From contig NZ_JQMO01000003.1 of assembly GCF_000744785.1 (NCBI RefSeq), forward strand, positions 3,162,001 through 3,226,000: a stretch of 64,000 nucleotides of DNA. The letters run 5' to 3'. This DNA comes from Kitasatospora azatica KCTC 9699 (GTDB taxonomy: Bacteria; Actinomycetota; Actinomycetes; Streptomycetales; Streptomycetaceae). The notes beneath the pieces were generated by a model. That model saw nothing but the letters and a program-made list of their open reading frames with translations. It was not told where the DNA came from and made no database searches. The stretch's first letter is position 1. Each line of letters begins with the position of its first letter. Of this stretch, positions 41,745 to 48,887 are shown piece after piece. A program made the translations under genes and the position numbers.

Positions 41745-42344
41745 ATGCCCGACGTCCAGGAGATCTCCCGCTCGGCACTGCTCCGCCGGGGCATCCTGCT
41801 CGAATACGCCACGCTCGGCTGGAACGTGCTGGGCGTCGGCGTGCTCGCGGTGGCGGCCGTCGCCGCGCGGTCGGTCGCGCTGGCCGGGTTCGGCCTCGAC
41901 TCGGTGATCGAGATCGGCGCCTCGACCGTGGTGCTCTGGGAGCTGTCCGGCACCGGGGAGGAGCGGCAGCGCAGGGCGCTGCGGTTGATCGGCGCCGGGT
42001 TCGCGCTGCTCGCCGGGTACCTGCTGGCGCAGTCGGTCGCGGTGCTGGTCGGCCGGGTGCATCCGCACCACTCGCCGCTCGGCATCGCCTGGACGGGCGT
42101 CACCGCGCTGGTGATGTTCGCCCTCGCCACCGGCAAGGCGCGCACCGGTACGGCCCTGGACAACCCGGTGCTGCGTACCGAGGGCCGGGTGACCCTGGTC
42201 GACGGGCTGCTCGCCGCCGCCGTGCTGCTCGGCCTGCTGCTGAACAGCCTGCTCGGCTGGTGGTGGGCCGACCCGCTGGCCGGCTTCGTGCTGGCGGGGT
42301 ACGCGGTGCGCGAGGTGCGGGAGATCTTCCGGGGCCGGCAGTGA
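41745..42344 (+). CDS. Cation-efflux (CDF)-like membrane protein
   Basis: The 199-aa product has five or six transmembrane segments. LAGFGLDSVIEIGAS and WWADPLAGFVLAGY carry the aspartates that form the metal site in cation diffusion facilitators, and the first segments fit that fold. It lacks the cytoplasmic C-terminal domain of full CDF proteins, as seen in a known short actinobacterial subgroup. There is no clear ribosome site before ATG 41745. Substrate ion cannot be told. The last codons lie in a 20-base tandem duplication. Confidence 0.75.
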   Translation: MPDVQEISRSALLRRGILLEYATLGWNVLGVGVLAVAAVAARSVALAGFGLDSVIEIGASTVVLWELSGTGEERQRRALRLIGAGFALLAGYLLAQSVAVLVGRVHPHHSPLGIAWTGVTALVMFALATGKARTGTALDNPVLRTEGRVTLVDGLLAAAVLLGLLLNSLLGWWWADPLAGFVLAGYAVREVREIFRGRQ

Positions 42345-42366
42345 CATTCCGGGGCCGGCAGTGACA
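42327..42366. repeat. 20-bp tandem duplication across a stop codon
   Basis: TTCCGGGGCCGGCAGTGACA occurs twice in direct contact (42327-42346, 42347-42366). The first copy holds the last codons and stop of the CDF-like gene. Confidence 0.92.
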
Positions 42367-42375
42367 GTCGGCTGA

Positions 42376-42957
42376 TCAGCCGGTCGGCAGCAGCGAGCGG
42401 ACCAGCCGCAGGGCCTCCGGCAGTTCGGACAGCGGCGCGGGCGAGGTGGGGAAGTGGCCCCCGGTCGGGGTCACGGTGGCGGTGGCGCCGAGCTCGGTGA
42501 CGAAGCGCATGATGTGCTCCGGCGTGGCCGCCCCGGTGACCGGGTCGTCGACGGCGTGCAGCACCCGGAACTCCCGTGCGGCCCGCCGGATCCGCGGCCA
42601 GTCGAAGGCCGGCTGGAAGAACCCCGCGAGCTCCTGGTAGCCGACCTCGCCGGCCATCGAGGCGACCAGCACCACACCCGCGAACGGCCCCTCGGCCTCG
42701 GTGTCGTGCTGCGCGAGCAGCCGCAGCAGGTTGACCCCGCCGAGGCTGTGGCCGATCAGCACGGTGTCGCCGGCCCGTCGGCGGCCGGTCTCGGCCAGCA
42801 CGGCCCTGAGCCAGCCGGCGGGTTGCGGCGCGGCCGGGTCGGGCAGCCGGAGCAGCTCCACCTCGTGGCCCAGTGCCGTCAACTCCCGCTGCAGGTACGG
42901 GTACCAGTTCTCGTCGGTGGTCTCACGGTAGCCGTGCACCACGATGATCTTGCTCAT
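42376..42957 (-). CDS. Small alpha/beta hydrolase (RBBP9/YdeN-like)
   Basis: The 193-aa product begins IIVVHGYRETTDENWYPYL and has the nucleophile elbow IGHSLGGVN, then a late Asp (HAVDDPVT) and His (GGHFPT). Length and order match the compact RBBP9/YdeN serine hydrolases, whose substrates are mostly unknown. GGAGGAGGG precedes the ATG. It is cytoplasmic, with no signal peptide. Confidence 0.83.
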   Translation of the reverse strand: MSKIIVVHGYRETTDENWYPYLQRELTALGHEVELLRLPDPAAPQPAGWLRAVLAETGRRRAGDTVLIGHSLGGVNLLRLLAQHDTEAEGPFAGVVLVASMAGEVGYQELAGFFQPAFDWPRIRRAAREFRVLHAVDDPVTGAATPEHIMRFVTELGATATVTPTGGHFPTSPAPLSELPEALRLVRSLLPTG

Positions 42958-43020
42958 GATCTTTCCCTCCTCCCGCTGCGCAACGAGGAGGAGCGGCGGG
43001 AGGACACGGGCTGCCGTGCC

Positions 43021-43048
43021 GGGGGCCGCCCGGATCCCGGGCGCCCCC
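43021..43048 (-). terminator. Hairpin terminator of the secreted lipase gene
   Basis: GGGGGC-GCCCGG pairs with CCGGGC-GCCCCC around an ATC loop with one bulged C, 11 bases beyond the lipase stop codon (43060). Confidence 0.7.
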
Positions 43049-43059
43049 GAACACCGCTG

Positions 43060-43968
43060 TCAGCCCGTCAGGTTGGCCCAGCAGTCGGCCTCGCCGATGT
43101 GCTGCGGGTCCAGCGCGTGCCGGATCTCGTGGCGCACCACCGGGTCCACGGCCATCAGCGCGTGGCCCGGCAGGTTCGCCGGGCAGAGGTCCTGGACCAG
43201 CACGTTGTGCACATCGGGGCCGGAGAGGAACTGGGTGCCGTAGGGCGTGACCACCTCGTCGTACTTGGTCGCGATCACCGTGTACGAGACGCCGGGCAGG
43301 GTGTCGCCGCCCGCGTTGAGCTGGTTCAGCGTGGCGGAGCCGGTCACCTGGTCGGTGCAGGCGGGGCAGGCCGCGCCGCCCAGGTCGAGGGCGCCGGGGA
43401 AGCCCTTGGCCAGCGTGGCGAGTCCGTCCAGGGTGGTCCCGTGGTTGCTGGGGGCCAGCCCGACCAGGGTGTGCACCTTGGCCGCGCCGCCGTCGAACCT
43501 GAGGTAGTAGCGCGGCATCATGCCGCCCTGGCTGTGGCCGACAATGTCGACCTGCCCGGCGCCGGTGGCCGCCAGCACCCCGTCCACGAAGGTGGCGAGC
43601 TGCTGGGCGGAGTCGGCGACCGGGGCGATCGCCCGCAGGAGGGGGACGCCCGGCTGCTCACCGTAGGTGAGGGCGTAGACGCAGTAGCCCTCGGCGGCCA
43701 GCGCGGGGGCGATGGTCAGCCAGTTGACCGAGCCGTTGGCGAAGGTGCCGTGCACCAGCACCACCGGGCGCGGGTGGGCCGCGGTCGGCCGGCAGGACCA
43801 GTTGTTGGCGCCGGGCACCAGCGGCGCGGCGAGCGCCTGGGCGGCGGCGACCGGGTCCGCGGCCGTGGTGGCCACGGCGGGTACGGCCGTGGCTCCGGCC
43901 AGCGCGGTGGCGAGGAGTCCGCAGCCGGCCGCGAGCGCGGCGAATCTACGGGCCTTGGTTCCAGACAT
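43060..43968 (-). CDS. Secreted lipase (alpha/beta hydrolase, lipase class 2-like)
   Basis: The 302-aa precursor has a signal peptide (RRFAALAAGCGLLATALAGATAVPA, cut near 30-36). The mature part contains the oxyanion segment VVLVHGTFANGSVNW, the nucleophile elbow VDIVGHSQGGMM, and paired cysteines (CxxC in AACPACTD and others) that suggest extracellular disulfides. The Asp and His are probably in TKYDEVVTP and VQDLCPANLPGHALM. It resembles triacylglycerol lipases of Streptomyces that act on lipids outside the cell. A hairpin terminator follows. Confidence 0.87.
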   Translation of the reverse strand: MSGTKARRFAALAAGCGLLATALAGATAVPAVATTAADPVAAAQALAAPLVPGANNWSCRPTAAHPRPVVLVHGTFANGSVNWLTIAPALAAEGYCVYALTYGEQPGVPLLRAIAPVADSAQQLATFVDGVLAATGAGQVDIVGHSQGGMMPRYYLRFDGGAAKVHTLVGLAPSNHGTTLDGLATLAKGFPGALDLGGAACPACTDQVTGSATLNQLNAGGDTLPGVSYTVIATKYDEVVTPYGTQFLSGPDVHNVLVQDLCPANLPGHALMAVDPVVRHEIRHALDPQHIGEADCWANLTG

Positions 43969-44039
43969 GCCTGTCCTCCGGGTGGGGGTGGGAGGTACGC
44001 GAACGGCGCGTGGGGGTGCGCCGGGGAACTGGCCGGTAA

Positions 44040-44055
44040 GTTACTGCTGGGTTAC
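44040..44055. promoter_or_regulatory. GTTAC direct repeat upstream of the lipase gene
   Basis: GTTAC at 44040-44044 and 44051-44055 are exactly 11 bases apart, one helical turn, 72-87 bases upstream of the lipase start. This arrangement is typical of sites for OmpR/PhoB-type response regulators. It is a suggestion only. Confidence 0.3.
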
Positions 44056-44231
44056 ACGCTTGGCCAGACACCGCGCGGCAATTGACACCGGGACCACCCG
44101 GAAGTGTCCGACCCGGCAGCGGATGCCTGCGGGGCCCCGGCTTGGGTCGGGGTGGCAGGATGCCGGATCATGTCGCGGGTGCGGGGCACGGGCGGCCACT
44201 TCGGCCGACAAGGTGTGAGGAGCGGGACCAG

Positions 44232-45758
44232 GTGATCGGACGAGCGCTGAACGGCCGCTACGAGCTGGTCGGCACCCTCGGGGCCGGCGGTATGGCCACC
44301 GTCTACCACGGCGTCGACCGGGTGCTCGGGCGCGAGGTGGCCGTCAAGATCCTCAACGGCGGCCTGGCCGAGGACCCGCGGTTCGCCGAGCGGTTCGGCC
44401 GCGAGGCGCAGCACGCGGCGATGCTGGTGCACCCGCGGATCGCCATGGTCTTCGACTCCGGCATGGACCAGGGCTCGCCCTACATAGTCATGGAGCTGAT
44501 CCGGGGCCGGTCGCTCGGCTCGGTGCTGGCCGAGGGCGGTCCGCTGCCCGTCGAGCGGGCGGTCGGGATCGCGGCGGCGGTCTGCGAGGCGCTGGAGGTG
44601 GCGCACGCGGCCGGCCTGGTGCACCGGGACATCAAGCCGGGCAATGTGATGATCACCGACGACGGCGGCGTGAAGGTGGTGGACTTCGGCATCGCCCGCG
44701 CCTCGGCCTCCGGGCAGCAGCTCACCCAGACCGCCACCGTGCTCGGCACCGCCGCCTACCTGTCGCCCGAGCAGGCCACGGCCGGCGAGGTGGACGGCCG
44801 CGCCGACCTGTACGCGCTGGGCTGCGTGCTGACCGAGATGCTGACCGGCGAGCCGCCGTTCACCGCCGACACCCCGGTGGCCATCGCCTTCAAGCAGGTC
44901 ACCGAGGAGGCCGCGCCGGTCAGCCGGCGCCGCCCCGAGCTGCCGCCCGCGCTGGACCTGATTGTGGCGCGGCTGCTGGCCAAGCGTCCGCAGGACCGGC
45001 CGGCGACGGCGGCCGCCGCCCGGGCCGAGCTGCTCGCCGCGGTGCCGGTGGCGGGGGCGGTGGACCGCACCGCCGAGCTGCTGGCGATGACCGCGCCGGG
45101 ACCAGCGGGCGCCGGCGACCGGACGGCGCTGCTGCCGCCCACTCCGGGCCACCGGCCCGCCGCCGCCCACACCTCCGTGATGGCACCGCTGCCCCCGCAC
45201 TCGCCGGAGCAGTACCAGGACGCGCCGGAGCCGCGCCGCTCCGGCCGGACCCTCGGGCTGGTGCTCGGCGGGGTCGGCCTGGCGGCGGCCGGACTGATCG
45301 GGGTGCTGGTCTCCTCGAACTCCGCCGCCGGCAACGGTGCCGGCCAGCCCCGGGCGGGCCACTCCGAGTCGGCCGCCGCGCCGCCGGCCGCCGCCTCCGC
45401 GTCCAGCAGCCCGACGGCCCCGTCCCCCTCGCCGGGCACGGCCCGTCCCACCCCCGCCTCGCCGGCCGCCGCGATCGCCGCGCTGCGCGCGGAGATGGTC
45501 CAGGCACAGCTGCCGAAGGACCGTCAGGCCCCGCTGCTGAAGACCCTCGACGCGGCCACCGCCGCGCTGGTCGGCCAGCAGCCGCAGGACGCCGTAGTGG
45601 CCCTGAAGGCCGAGCAGCGCCAAGTCCGCGACCTGTCCAAGAAGCACGCCGTCGACAACCAGACCGCGGCCTCCTGGCAGCGCCAACTCGCCTCGATCAT
45701 CACCAGCTTGAACGCCGACGCCAACAACCCCGACAACCCCGACAACGGCGGCAACTGA
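44232..45758 (+). CDS. Membrane Ser/Thr protein kinase (PknB type)
   Basis: GTG 44232, behind GAGGAGCGGG, gives a 508-aa protein. The kinase domain (10-265) shows the glycine loop LGAGGMATVYHG, VAVKIL, catalytic HRDIKPGN, DFGIA and GTAAYLSPEQ. A Pro/Ala linker and one transmembrane helix (TLGLVLGGVGLAAAGLIGVLV, about 385-405) follow, then a Ser/Pro stalk and an external helical domain of about 95 residues (AAAIAALRAEMVQAQLPKD...). It has no PASTA repeats, so it probably does not sense peptidoglycan fragments like PknB. Substrates are unknown. Confidence 0.9.
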   Translation: MIGRALNGRYELVGTLGAGGMATVYHGVDRVLGREVAVKILNGGLAEDPRFAERFGREAQHAAMLVHPRIAMVFDSGMDQGSPYIVMELIRGRSLGSVLAEGGPLPVERAVGIAAAVCEALEVAHAAGLVHRDIKPGNVMITDDGGVKVVDFGIARASASGQQLTQTATVLGTAAYLSPEQATAGEVDGRADLYALGCVLTEMLTGEPPFTADTPVAIAFKQVTEEAAPVSRRRPELPPALDLIVARLLAKRPQDRPATAAAARAELLAAVPVAGAVDRTAELLAMTAPGPAGAGDRTALLPPTPGHRPAAAHTSVMAPLPPHSPEQYQDAPEPRRSGRTLGLVLGGVGLAAAGLIGVLVSSNSAAGNGAGQPRAGHSESAAAPPAAASASSSPTAPSPSPGTARPTPASPAAAIAALRAEMVQAQLPKDRQAPLLKTLDAATAALVGQQPQDAVVALKAEQRQVRDLSKKHAVDNQTAASWQRQLASIITSLNADANNPDNPDNGGN

Positions 45759-45787
45759 CCGGCGGCAACCGACCGACCGGCGGGTCG

Positions 45788-46351
45788 TCACCGAGGCTGC
45801 GCCACACCCAACGCGCAGGACTCGGCGAACCCCTGGCTGGTCAGCCCGAAGGCGCTGTTCACCCGCGAACGCAGGTTCTCGAGCGCGACCATCATGGTCA
45901 GTTCCACGAAGGCCGGTTCGCCGAGCCGGGCGAGAAGTTCGGCGGCCAGCTCGTCGCTGACGGCCGGCTCGGTCTCGGTCATCGCCTCGGCGTAGGCCAG
46001 CACCGAGCGCTCCAGCGGGCTGAACACCCCGGTGGTCTCGCGCCAGTTCGGCACCTGGCTGATCTTCTCCTGGGACAGCCCCTGCCCGGCGCCCTCCCAG
46101 TAGCCGAAGTCCATGCACCAGGAGCAGTTGATCCGCGCGGCGGCGGCCATCACGGCCAGGTGCTTGAGCAGCGGGTCCAGCCGGTTCCAGCGGGCCACCC
46201 GCCGCTCCAGGCGCACGTAGTCGAGGAGCACCCGGGGGTGGTGGCCGATCGCCCGTCCGGGTTCGAGCACCTTGCCGTAGGTGCGTCGGGAGTACCAGTC
46301 GCCCAGCCGGATCAGCAGGGTGCGCGGCGGGGTGAGCGAGATGCGGGCCAT
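45788..46351 (-). CDS. Carboxymuconolactone decarboxylase (CMD) family protein
   Basis: The 187-aa product carries the CMD/AhpD-like helix with redox pair NCSWCMDFG (Cys76-Cys79 region) preceded by LLKHLAVMAAAARI. The remaining helices, including ALAYAEAMTETEPAVSDE-like sequence, fit the CMD bundle. Such proteins reduce peroxides with thiols (AhpD type) or act as decarboxylases. Given CxxC it is more likely redox-active. The gene stands alone. Confidence 0.8.
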   Translation of the reverse strand: MARISLTPPRTLLIRLGDWYSRRTYGKVLEPGRAIGHHPRVLLDYVRLERRVARWNRLDPLLKHLAVMAAAARINCSWCMDFGYWEGAGQGLSQEKISQVPNWRETTGVFSPLERSVLAYAEAMTETEPAVSDELAAELLARLGEPAFVELTMMVALENLRSRVNSAFGLTSQGFAESCALGVAQPR

Positions 46352-46435
46352 GGTGGTCGTCCTCCTCGGCGGGGCGCCCGGTCGGCGCCGTCACCGCAGA
46401 GGACAGACCACCCGGCCCGGTTGTGACACGCCCCG

Positions 46436-47095
46436 CTACTGCCGCGTTCCGCAGCCGGGGCAGAAGGCCGCGCCGGCCGGCACCGCGGCCTGGCAGGAGC
46501 GACAGGCGGCCGGGTCGCCCAGCCGGTATCCACAGCCTGTGCAGAACGTTCCGCCGTGCGTCTGCGCGCCGCACTGCGGGCAGACCAGCTGGCGCGGGGT
46601 GCTCACGTCGTAGCCGGCGCCGGTCTGCTGGCCGGCGTCGTAGGCGCGCTGGGTGACCTGGTCGTTCAGGCCGCGGTGACGGGCCGCCTCGGCCTCGGCG
46701 GCGGTGTCCGGCGCGCAGTCCAGGCAGAGGCCCTGGGCCGGGTTCCAGCACTGGTCGCAGACGTGCTTGGTGCACCGGGCGCAGCGGTGGAAGTGGCTCT
46801 GCGCGTTGGCGATCGCCCGCTCGAAGGCGGCGTCCCGGGCGCCACCCCAGCTGGCTCCCGCCAGGCCGTCGGCGGCGTTGCTGATGGTGCCGGCGTTGCC
46901 GCCGATCAGGTTCCAGGCGGCGCCCATGCCCTTGCCGATCCAGCCGGCCGCCCGACCGGTGGTGAAGGCCTCGAAGGGGGAGCGCCAGGTGTCGTAGCAG
47001 CGGCTGCAGTTGAACTCGAACTGGAAGCCGGCGCCGGTGCCGTACTGCTCGCACAGGTCACGGTAGTTGTTGGTGAAGTAGATCTCGCCGCTCAC
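46436..47095 (-). CDS. Zinc-ribbon protein of unknown function
   Basis: GTG 47095 gives 219 aa. The product contains several CxxC pairs: NCSRCYDTW near the start, HRCARCTKHVCDQCWN with LCLDC in the middle, then two C-terminal double zinc ribbons (CPQCGAQTHGGTFCTGCGY and CRSCQAAVPAGAAFCPGCG). A Gly/Ala-rich amphipathic segment lies between the first and second clusters (RAAGWIGKGMGAAW). Its role is unknown; it may bind nucleic acid or partners. No ribosome site better than a G-run precedes the start. Confidence 0.7.
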   Translation of the reverse strand: MSGEIYFTNNYRDLCEQYGTGAGFQFEFNCSRCYDTWRSPFEAFTTGRAAGWIGKGMGAAWNLIGGNAGTISNAADGLAGASWGGARDAAFERAIANAQSHFHRCARCTKHVCDQCWNPAQGLCLDCAPDTAAEAEAARHRGLNDQVTQRAYDAGQQTGAGYDVSTPRQLVCPQCGAQTHGGTFCTGCGYRLGDPAACRSCQAAVPAGAAFCPGCGTRQ

Positions 47096-47243
47096 GGCTG
47101 AAACCCCCCAGGTCTGTGGTGTGTGGCCCGAGCCGTACGACGCGGGCCGCCCGTGGGCGGTTCTGCCCGGTGAGATGATATTCAGGCCGGATGGCCCGGC
47201 ACATCCGGCATCTTGCTGCGGCCGGTTGTGCGCGGGCATGGCA

Positions 47244-47285
47244 AAGCCCCCGACGTGCCGTCGTTCGACGGGGCGTCAGGGGCTT
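47244..47285 (-). terminator. Hairpin terminator of tatA
   Basis: AAGCCCC pairs with GGGGCTT (47244-47250, 47279-47285), with further inner pairing (GACG/CGTC), 20 bases beyond the tatA stop. Confidence 0.65.
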
Positions 47286-47304
47286 CGCAAGCCTGTGGGA
47301 CTGC

Positions 47305-47577
47305 TCAGGCGGTGGTGTTCGTCTTGGTGGTGTCCTCGGCCTTGGTGACGTTGACCGGCGCCACAGCGGGGCGGGGCTGGTCGGCCGTCGAGTTGGCCGT
47401 GGTGGCGTCGGCGGCGGGGGCGTCGTCCTCGCGCATGGCCTTGGTCTCGGCCTTCAGGATGCGCATGGACTTGCCGAGGCCGCGTGCCATCTCCGGCAGC
47501 TTCTTCGAGCCGAACAGCAGGATGAGGACAGCCAGCACCACCAGGAGGTGCCAGGGCTCCAGACCGTTGCGGAACAT
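47305..47577 (-). CDS. tatA: Twin-arginine translocase subunit TatA
   Basis: This 90-aa protein has one N-terminal transmembrane helix (WHLLVVLAVLILLFG, 9-23), the hinge FGSKKLPEMARGLGKSMRILKAE with its amphipathic helix, and an acidic/Thr-rich tail. It forms the pore of the Tat pathway, which exports folded proteins such as the Tat-signal cyclase-family protein in this window. tatC is not adjacent here, so it is either a separate tatA or a second copy. Confidence 0.9.
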   Translation of the reverse strand: MFRNGLEPWHLLVVLAVLILLFGSKKLPEMARGLGKSMRILKAETKAMREDDAPAADATTANSTADQPRPAVAPVNVTKAEDTTKTNTTA

Positions 47578-47736
47578 CCCTGACCACCGGTCCCTTCGGT
47601 TTTTCTAGCCGTTGCAGAGCCGGGCGGGCCGCCCGACATCGCCAGTATGCCTGGCGTAGTGCGGGAACGTATACACCCGCCGGGAAACGATGGTCAAAGA
47701 GCGGGTGACAGTGGCACGTTCGCCGGGCTTCGTCCG

Positions 47737-47756
47737 CATGTGGTCTGGACCACATG
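47737..47756. promoter_or_regulatory. dre-like palindrome (DasR-type site)
   Basis: CATGTGGTC-TG-GACCACATG is a near-perfect 20-base inverted repeat. Its core TGGTCTGGACCA (47741-47752) differs by one base from the DasR consensus core TGGTCTAGACCA. It lies 160 bases upstream of tatA and 7 bases beyond the stop of the DUF202 gene, so it could also act as a terminator hairpin. Confidence 0.45.
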
Positions 47757-47762
47757 TCCAGG

Positions 47763-48092
47763 TCAGCGGGAGAGCAGTACCGCCCACACGGTGGCCACCG
47801 CGACCAGCGCGATCGTGGCCGCGACCGCGCGCAGCGGCGCGGCCCGCACCGCCCGCGGCTCGGGCCCCAGCTCCAGCTCCCGGCGGCGCCGCACCCCGAA
47901 CGCGTACAGCGCGCAGGCCGCGGCGGCCAGCAGCGCGCCGAGCGCGGTCAGCCCCGGTTCGGCCTTCACCAGACCGGTCCGCAGCACCAGCGCGGCGTTC
48001 ACGGCCAGGACCATGGCGGTGCGGCTCCAGGCGAGCACCGTCCGCTCGGCCTGCAGGCCGGGATCGCGGACCGGGTCCGGGCGCTCGTTCAT
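47763..48092 (-). CDS. DUF202 membrane protein
   Basis: The 109-aa product carries the DUF202 signature LQAERTVLAWSRTAMVLAVN followed by three transmembrane helices. Its ATG overlaps the stop of the upstream YidH-like gene (ATGA). DUF202 proteins are small membrane proteins of unknown role, often found in such pairs. Confidence 0.82.
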   Translation of the reverse strand: MNERPDPVRDPGLQAERTVLAWSRTAMVLAVNAALVLRTGLVKAEPGLTALGALLAAAACALYAFGVRRRRELELGPEPRAVRAAPLRAVAATIALVAVATVWAVLLSR

Positions 48093-48448
48093 CCGGAGTA
48101 CCCGACGATCAGCACGCAGAAGACCACCGCCGCCACCGCCACGCAGACCGTCAGCACCAGCAGGGCGTGGGTGTGCGGCAGCCCCCGCCCTGCCCGCATC
48201 GCCCGCTCCACCATGGCCCAGCGCCGGTACGCCGCCGCGCCGAGGCCGGCCCCGCCGAGCGCCAGCACCACCGCGAGCGCGGCCCGCACCGCGGCTGGGG
48301 CGAGCTTGGGGGTCAGCTGGTCGATCGCGATCGCGCCCGCCAGCAGCGCCAGCGCCGTCCGTATCCAGGCCAGGAAGGTGCGCTCGTTGGCCAGCGAGAA
48401 GCGGTAGTCGGGGTCCTCGTCCTCCTTGCGCCAAGCGGGCTCGGGCAT
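48089..48448 (-). CDS. YidH-like DUF202 membrane protein
   Basis: The 119-aa product has the motif SLANERTFLAWIRTALALLAGAI and three transmembrane helices, typical of YidH. It is translationally coupled to the DUF202 gene downstream by a 4-base overlap. Function of the family is unknown; pairs of this kind may form a hetero-oligomer in the membrane. Confidence 0.84.
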   Translation of the reverse strand: MPEPAWRKEDEDPDYRFSLANERTFLAWIRTALALLAGAIAIDQLTPKLAPAAVRAALAVVLALGGAGLGAAAYRRWAMVERAMRAGRGLPHTHALLVLTVCVAVAAVVFCVLIVGYSG

Positions 48449-48614
48449 CGGACGGTCCCTCCGGGTACGTGCGAGTTACGTGCGAGTTCTGAATCGACCC
48501 TAGGGGAAGCCTCCCCTGCCCGCGCAACGGGGGTGCGGGAGGCAGGGCGGGCCGACGCCCCGGTCGGCTCTGTCCGGGGTGCGGGGCGGGCGCGGTGCGC
48601 CGAGGCTGGAGGGT

Positions 48615-48887
48615 ATGGGTACTAATCAGACTGATCAGAAGATCTTCGCCGGCTTCCAGGTCAATCGTCAGCTGCTCAGCGCCGGCCTGGTGCTCGGCGG
48701 GGTGGGCGCGGCCGCGGGACTGCTGGGCACGGTGCTGGTCGGGGTGGCGCTGGCCACCGCGGGACGCGGCTGGGTGCGGCAGCTGGAGACGCCGCCCACT
48801 GAGCGCGCCGCCCGGACACTGCAGCAGGCCAGGGCCGCCTCGCAGGCCGGCCTGGACGCCTGGCGCAACGCGGCCTCGGTCAACTGA
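48615..48887 (+). CDS. Small membrane protein of unknown function
   Basis: ATG 48615, behind GGAGGG, gives 90 aa. One long Gly/Ala-rich hydrophobic stretch (LLSAGLVLGGVGAAAGLLGTVLVGVALA, 20-48) is followed by a helical soluble tail with an Arg/Gln-rich segment. It resembles small streptomycete proteins found near acyl-CoA synthetases, but I do not recognise its role. Its stop overlaps that of the convergent synthetase gene by eight bases. Confidence 0.65.
   Translation: MGTNQTDQKIFAGFQVNRQLLSAGLVLGGVGAAAGLLGTVLVGVALATAGRGWVRQLETPPTERAARTLQQARAASQAGLDAWRNAASVN

Noticed and set aside
40197..42347. Upstream extension of the small membrane-protein gene to 886 codons
   Set aside because: The extension is antisense to aroA and the CDF-like gene. 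The GTG at 40196 has a strong ribosome site and gives a sensible membrane protein.
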